This document shows positions 58,087 through 64,000 of a stretch of 64,000 nt of DNA, in pieces; within the stretch, counting starts at the first letter, position 1; each line of letters starts with the position of its first letter. The notes beneath the pieces are model-generated. The model made no database searches. It saw only the letters and a list, made by a program, of their open reading frames with translations, and was not told the DNA's origin. Source of the stretch: Atopsyche davidsoni (Eukaryota; Arthropoda; Insecta; Trichoptera; Hydrobiosidae); the NCBI GenBank assembly GCA_022113835.1, contig JAILWY010000013.1, positions 14,370,001 through 14,434,000 of the forward strand, read 5' to 3'. The position numbers were made by a program, and so were the translations under genes.

Positions 58087-58810
58087 TTATTATTACGAGT
58101 TTCGCTTTGTTCGCAATGCGGATGACCTTGACTTTCTATTCTGAGTTCTACGAATCAGATGTTGTTGGTACACCTCTTCAGTAATGGTTTCACCCGGTAT
58201 TAAAAGCTCACAATATACGACTCCCTTCTGGTCCCACCAAATATAGAGCATTATCTTGGCAGCGTTAATATTCTTCTTCGGTGTCGATTTGACTGGTTGG
58301 ACAGGCTTCAAACACGTTTTTTTGCTCTTCGGGTTGTCTTAATGAATCCATTCTTCATCGCCAGTAACAATTTGATGCAAAAACGACTTCTTTTTATAAC
58401 GCTCGAGCAGCATTTCAGACATGAAAAATCGCCTCCCCACGCCTCTCGGGTTCAACTCGTATGGCACCCAGTTTCCTTGCTTCCGGATAAATCCCAATGC
58501 ATTTAGGCGCTTTAAAATGGCTGCTTAAGTCAAGTCCAATGGTTTTGCAGGCTCTTCTTGATCGAGTAACGCTTCCAATTCTTCATCTTCAAACTTTTAC
58601 GACTGTCCACGCCGTTTTTATCTTTGATGTTAATATCGCCACTTTTTAAGCATTGAAACCTCTCAAAACACTGTGTTTTCACAAAAAACATGTTTGCCAT
58701 ACAATCCCATGAGCAAATGCAGTTTTCTTAGCAAAAAAGTGACTCACCAAAACTTCTCGCAAATGCTGTTTTTTTCGCCATGTTTCAAAATTTTTGATGC
58801 GCACAAGCAA
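58087..58810 (-). pseudogene. Mariner transposase, N-terminal two thirds, several stops and frameshifts
   Basis: On the minus strand, in shifting frames: CLKSGDINIKDKNG, FEDEELEALLDQEEPAKP, LKRLNALGFIRKQGNWVPYEL, FFMSEMLLERYKKKSFLHQIV, TGDEEWIH (first catalytic D), then KNINAAKIMLYIWWDQKGVV and ETITEEVYQQHL. A stop replaces Tyr after TGDEEWIH. The sequence ends before the second and third catalytic aspartates. It belongs to a different mariner lineage from 13121-13550 as far as the short overlap shows. Confidence 0.8.
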
Positions 58811-60184
58811 ATTAAAGCTGTTGACTGATTTTGACGATAGAGCTTCAAAATGACACGTATATCAATTATTTGCTACAGCGCATACAATAGTTTTGGCATC
58901 TAGTGTTATTAGGTCTATACCTTAAAAACCTAATAATTTCTACAAGTAGATGGATATCGTTGCATTGAATAGCTTCTCAACGGTGTACGCTGACGTCACA
59001 AGGCACGTGCTATTGCAGATGGTATTATAAATTACGATCTCGGTTTCTACGCAATAAGAATAATTTCCACATTCAGCGATCCGCGAGTCGGCTCGCCGCA
59101 TTACTTATACTTATTTTTTATTGCCGGCAGTGAGATATGATTACTCGGGGAACTCTGCCGTAGGTCCTTCCGATGTCTCCTTCTCCTCTTGAAGAGACTG
59201 TTGGATTACGAAATAAAGAAATATTTTTCAAAACGAGATTTTTTTTGTTTGTCCAAAAAAAAAACCAGTGCCATATTAACAGTTTTCCGAAGACATGCAA
59301 AACATACGAAAAAAATAAATCGAAACGTTAAGTCTTCAGTTCAAATATATGAAACGTTAGCTTCATAATTACAATGAACAAAAATAAATAGTATTTTTTT
59401 TTCCTTCATAAATCTTCAAATAAAAAGGCATTGGATTGTTTTTCAATAGTGTATTTTTATCTTTTGTCAAGAGAATAAAACGTATTTTGTGATTTGGAAA
59501 TTTAATCCTCAAACATGAAATCTACAAATAATAGTCTAAAGAAAAATCAGAGCTTCAATTGATCGAGTTTTCAAAGAGATGGTTGTCAACCTTATCTTAA
59601 AAGGGGAACAAAAATATGTTGTTTTGACAGTTAGATCGCTAAAAGTACTAATAAATAATTTAAGGCATAATAAGACTTGAATAATTTATTAGTGTATTAA
59701 AAATGTCTTTGTTCGGCTGAATTTTTATAAAATTTCGATTGTAGAGAACTTTTTTTATGAAAACGTAATTTTCCTTAAGGGTTATAATTCCTGCAGGGTG
59801 TGTGAAATCTATAATTCTGATTTTCAGGGACAAGGTGGAGTAATAAAATATTGAGTTATTGTGACAGCACAGGGGTTTAAGCACATGTTACCAAAATCTG
59901 AAAAAGATGGTTATATTATTTCGTAATCGATGGTATGATTTTCATGAAAAATGTGAAGTATTTGAAAAATTAAATTTAAAAAAATTTAATATCCCAAAGC
60001 TGAAGAATTTATGGAAATCTAAAAGCAATTGCTTGAAATTCTCAAAATATAAATATATTATTTGATAATTTTTATTTTTATTTGTGATTCTTGATAAGGA
60101 TATGTTTTATTATGTTTCATTGAAGACAACGCTTCAATTAAACATACTTCTAGTTATATTATTTTTGTGTGTTTTGATGCTTCG
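58811..60184. other. AT-rich intergenic DNA
   Basis: Nothing supported. A small GC-richer patch lies near 59080-59210. Confidence 0.4.
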
Positions 60185-60370
60185 TACAAGGCATTTGATT
60201 CGTGAAGATCCATTATTATAATGATAAAAGTAACTTTGTATTTTGTCTTCACATTGAGTTTGTTTAAATTATTTGCATTACCAGTTCCGACCCGATACAC
60301 TGGGTCATCATCAAATGTGTACCATAAGACAAAATACAAAGTTACTTTTATCATAATATCATAATAAATT
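60185..60370. repeat. Foldback repeat with ~36-bp arms, shared with 23837-23970
   Basis: ATGATAAAAGTAACTTTGTA (60220-60249 region) is inverted at 60328-60355. The loop holds GACCCGATACACTGGGTC. The left part matches 23837-23970, where the right arm is missing. Confidence 0.7.
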
Positions 60371-60560
60371 TTATCGCTTTTTTTTTAGTTCCGTTGCATG
60401 ATTTTATGATCAAATAATACAGTCTGTTATGCTACATGCTTATTTAAAGAAAACACAATTTACAAGTTCTAAATTTCAAGAATCATTGCTAGTTTATGGT
60501 GATGAGCCATAAAAATGACTACACAAGAAAAATAATGATTTTTGTAATTATATATATTTA

Positions 60561-60716
60561 TGGATTGGTCAATCAGATGCGTATTTATAACCCGTTTCGG
60601 GTTTATTATATTATTACTAATATGATTAGGCACATTTGTTATTATATAGAAGATGATTTAAAGTTTATTTAAATCATCTTCTATATATGAACTAATGTGC
60701 CTAATCATATTAGTAA
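60561..60716. mobile_element. Snapback derivative of the tRNA-cored family, short
   Basis: Left arm TCAATCAGATGCGTATTTAT ... GAAGATGATTTAAAG meets its own inverse (TTTAAATCATCTTCTATATA ... AATCATATTAGTAA) directly. The outer right arm is missing. Confidence 0.7.
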
Positions 60717-60929
60717 TTTCTGTAATTCATAATTTGTTCATCGTTTTATTATGGTCTTAAAAATATTGAATGTTCACCCAAACTGTTTACTCAAATTACA
60801 GGTAAAATGAATCAAATTCCACCAAGACAGAAGAAAACTTTTTAGAGCTACTGTGTTTTTTATGTGTGCGAAAAATATAAAATGAGATGTGAAAATGTAG
60901 TATGCCTCTTTTGTGTCGATTTTAATGCT

Positions 60930-61240
60930 CGAAATAAATCGATGTCCCGCCGTCCCGTCCCTTGCAATTTAAAAAGGGCCAGCCTGTCCGGTCGCCCGAC
61001 CGCAGTCGTTGTTCGTCCCCATATAAAACACTGTATTATCAAGTCGTCAAATTTGATGCGCAGTAAAACAAAACGCCCCCCCCCTCCCGCCGACCCTTGC
61101 ATAAATAAAAACACCCTAAGCGAAGGCTTTTATAGACAGCCCGCTTGTGATTCTGCAGTAGTTAAAAATAACGCGCGGTCGGGATTCGAGGCTCGCACCT
61201 TTACGCGATCCGCTCCAATGGAGCTTCGGCGACTTTAATC
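60930..61240. other. GC-rich island
   Basis: GC-rich block with overlapping frames on both strands (124 and 84 codons), none with a domain I recognise. Contains a run of 10 C at 61077-61086. Confidence 0.25.
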
Positions 61241-61247
61241 AAAATAA

Positions 61248-61400
61248 GCGGAATTCGAATGGCGCTTACCCGACATGTTTTCGTTGATGGCAGACACGGT
61301 TTTGTTTTCAACGGAATTTTATCTGTTTTGGACGTAATCTTTCTTCTGCGGTTTTTGTTGGCTTGCAGGCGCAAATGCGGAATCCAGATCAAATCGCAGA
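61248..61400. repeat. Diverged repeat unit (AACGGAATTTTATC family)
   Basis: GAATGGCGCTTACCCGACAT ... TTCAACGGAATTTTATCTG is partly repeated at 62800-62990 (AATGACGCTTACCCGGCATC ... TTCAACGGAATTTTATCTT) and weakly at 62575-62625 and 63010-63120. Function unknown. Confidence 0.5.
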
Positions 61401-61518
61401 TCATTCATCATATACAGTGTGTTGAATTAGAACGTGACCACTATAAAAAAATGTGTCCGGGGTGACTAGACTGATGTGCGTAGCGGGCAAAATTCGCGTA
61501 TAATTTCACGTGCGAAAT

Positions 61519-61758
61519 CTAGTCTATACACTCTTTGGTTTGCATGTAGTCAAATAAATCGTTTCCTATAAAAAGTTGAACCACTTTATACACACTTTGC
61601 GGATTATTTGGCATCACAACAACATCACTTTGTCCTAAAAAATGTTCAATAATTGGAGGATTATCACTCTCTGACCACTCCACTTCTTCATTGTCATTTT
61701 GTTCAGAATCACTAGACAGTATTGGTAGAAGTAACGTTGACGAGTCCCAAACAAACAT
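61519..61758 (-). pseudogene. piggyBac-like transposase N-terminal remnant
   Basis: The 79-residue frame has an acidic serine-rich start (SSDSEQNDNEEVEWSESDN) and ends VYKVVQLFIGNDLFDYMQT. It resembles the region before the DDE domain of piggyBac-like transposases ('Y..LFF.D.L...I...T'). It stops before the catalytic core. The assignment rests on this short pattern only. Confidence 0.4.
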
Positions 61759-61963
61759 TACGAGCTGTAAACCTAAAGAATAAAATGACCTTCTGCCGCT
61801 TTTAGAGAAAACACATTCAAAACGGTATTAATACGCGCCCCGCTTTTAGACAGCAGTTCGCGAAACGGGTACTAGTACCCGCCCCGCCTTTAGTGTGTTT
61901 TAATACATCGTAAAAAATATCCAGTTCTCGTGTTCACTTCGCACAGAGTGCACATTTACAGAG

Positions 61964-62530
61964 ATGAGTGCCGCGTATGCTTCCCGCTATGAGGCAGTGT
62001 TCCTTTGTTCGCATCCTAAAGGACCAAAAATTTCACGCGTTCAGGCTGCAAAATATATGAATAAGTCAAAGGCGTTTTTGTGACCAAGTGGGTGAACCGA
62101 TATTTAGAAACAAAACACGCCAATGACCTACTAGAACGTGGTAAAACAAAAAAGACGTCGTCCGCTGAGGATAAGCAGATAACTAACCTATTTTTGAAAA
62201 ACCCACGTCTATCTTTGCGATCTGCACAAGAAGCACAAATCTGAAGCTAAATGACTAAATACGAGTATATCTCTAGCTACAATAAGAAGACGTTTAATGG
62301 AGATTATGTTAAAATACCGAAGCACTTTGAAGAAACCGCTCCTTTCAGAAAATCACGTCAAAAAAAAGATGTCGTGGGCACAAGAAAACAAAGACCGCGA
62401 CTGGGACAAGATAATCTTTTCTGACGAAGCTTCGTTTTGGGTAACTATTATCTCACCTCGTGCTTGGTTATCTCACCTCAAACGTTCAGATCGAAATACC
62501 ACAGTATTACTACTTGAAAGACTAAAATAG
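61964..62530 (+). pseudogene. Tc1-like transposase, N-terminal half, frameshifted
   Basis: Begins MSAAYASRYEAVFLCSHPKG, then (frameshift) TKWVNRYLETKHANDLLERG, LFLKNPRLSLRSAQEA, further shifts, then LKYRSTLKKPLLSENHVKKK, WAQENKDRDWDKIIF and SDEASFW with the first catalytic aspartate. At least two frameshifts and two stops. The later catalytic residues are absent. Typical arthropod Tc1 family layout with helix-turn-helix domains first. Confidence 0.85.
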
Positions 62531-64000
62531 TTAAGACGCTGAAACAATCAAAATCCGAATATCCTCAACCCAACACGTTTTGTTTGATAGTTCGCGGTTT
62601 GTTTTTAACAGAATTTTATCTATAATTGCATCATATTTATATTTAAAATCTTAATGACGTAGTATGACATACAATAATTATTGAAACTTTTTATTATTAG
62701 AATTAACGGTCCACGTATGCAAAATTTAGAAAATTCTTAAAAAGCAATTAAATTCCAAATTTTAGAATATATTAATAAAAAATTTAAGTATTCGGATGGC
62801 GTAATCCAAATGACGCTTACCCGGCATCTAGTGCTTAATGGGCCGAAGTTTTATTTTCAACGGAATTTTATCTTTCTACTTTACACTGCAGTTTTATGGA
62901 TTAAGAAAGCATCAATGCAGAATTTAGCATGTATATATGGATAAAAAGATCAAAATGCGCTAAGATATTTTATGAAAACCAGATGTGCATTGTTTTTTGA
63001 GACACAGTTTAATGTCAGACAAGTGTGTATTAACTTTCAACGGCAGTTTTATGGATTTGAATAATGTGGATTCAGAATCTAGCATTTAAATTGATTTTGA
63101 GTTCAAAGTGCTTTAAAATATGCGGAATACAAACAACGGGACGGATGGGACGCGGGTTTGCATATATTTTCTTAAATATACAGTTAAACTTAAAATAGAG
63201 CTATACGCTGTGTTATAAGTGCATTAAGCGTATTTGTACTATTTGTTTCACTTATTGAATAGACTCAAAGTAAATTAAATATAAGCACAACTGCTTATAT
63301 TTAATTTAAATTTATATTTATATTTATCAACATTGTGGAATCAATAATTCAATTATGCTCAAGCATAAATGCGGTAAGCGCATAAATATTTATCGCCTGG
63401 GAGACAGCTGCCTCGTCTTGTAAAGTTCAATTAAGATTGCAGGTTGGTTGCCTGCAGCGGTCCTCCGAGTTGTAAAGCGCTCACAGATGTTCTGATTGTT
63501 TAGAATAACTTAATGGATAGTTAAAGCGGTGCTGTTGGGACAGGATTGTCCAATCTGGTAGTCAATAGTACCAGCTAGAATGAAAATACGAAGACACAAC
63601 GGTTGACCTGCATTTTTAACACGTAATGTTATGAATGTATTTTTATACAGTGAGACATCCTATCGTTCTTTGTGAGAATAGTAAAGTAGAGTGGAAGTAG
63701 TGTGAGCTTTACAATTGTCAGTTGCAATCACGTCATGTCAGTTGCAGGTCCCTAGACTTATCGTAAAGCACTAGTCTCTTTGACTTAAATCGTCGACTTC
63801 TATTCTAGCTCTTAATCTCTCCGTCATTTCTTTTTCTTATAAAATGCATCCACACGTCAAACGATAAAAAAACTTCTGCTGGCGTTTTTTTTGTTTTATG
63901 TTTAAATTGCCTGTAAAACATATTGTAAAAAAATGGCTACGCAAAAAAATATTTTTCTAAAAAAATAGTTTTCATTAGTTGAAATATGTATTTTTTATGA
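62531..64000. other. AT-rich DNA with diverged repeat units
   Basis: Contains the further AACGGAATTTTATC-type units (about 62575-62625, 62795-62990, 63010-63120). The remainder shows nothing recognisable. Confidence 0.4.

Noticed and set aside
1..64000. CRISPR array, rRNA, bacterial operon or prophage
   Set aside because: No regularly spaced repeats with unique spacers, no rRNA-like blocks, and the only intact gene is spliced and animal-type.

Overview
This is eukaryotic DNA, almost certainly from an insect. It is strongly AT-rich, packed with insect-type DNA transposons (mariner/Tc1, hAT, Helitron, MITEs), has TTAGG-type (insect telomere-like) repeats inside a MITE, and carries one recognisable protein gene of the arthropod Kekkon family. 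I cannot name the species. There are no bacterial-type operons, rRNA genes or CRISPR arrays.

The only confident intact gene is a Kekkon-family LRR-Ig transmembrane receptor at 41741-44788, + strand. It has two coding exons joined in phase across a ~600 bp intron, preceded by a splice acceptor (so at least one 5' UTR exon lies further upstream) and followed by two AATAAA signals. Its exons are extremely GC-rich, especially at third codon positions, while the flanks are AT-rich. The ~41 kb upstream and ~19 kb downstream contain no other gene I can support.

Most of the rest is transposon debris in AT-rich sequence. The main family is a set of inverted-repeat elements that carry a tRNA-like core (cloverleaf, UGU anticodon position, A and B boxes). 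Six tRNA cores are readable: 2059-2132, 4270-4343, 4630-4702, 11930-12002(-), 21078-21150(-), 27486-27559. The same family also exists as snapback copies that have lost the tRNA and consist of two 3' arms facing each other: 6229-6431, 17826-18200, 21312-21515, 26294-26458, 28835-29037, 60561-60716. A second outer-arm type surrounds the same core at 3967-4464, ~4496-4740 and 11808-12092. Other elements: two non-autonomous Helitrons in opposite orientation (25500-26173 and 50803-51459), two copies of a ~200 bp MITE with exact 8 bp target duplications (9692-9885, 49742-49956), two hAT-like elements (32660-33163, 54944-55410), broken mariner/Tc1/rosa-like transposases (13121-13550, 40305-40869, 55074-55296, 58087-58810, 61964-62530), a piggyBac-like remnant (61519-61758) and a non-LTR retrotransposon C-terminal remnant (38130-38480).

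Between the transposons, roughly two dozen GC-rich islands of 100-500 bp stand out from the AT-rich background. They have no convincing ORFs and hold motifs such as CRE (TGACGTCA), TAATTA, YY1/Pho-like ATGGCGGC, CCAAT and GC boxes. I read them as candidate conserved regulatory elements, possibly of the Kekkon gene, but that is inference; cross-species alignment would decide it.
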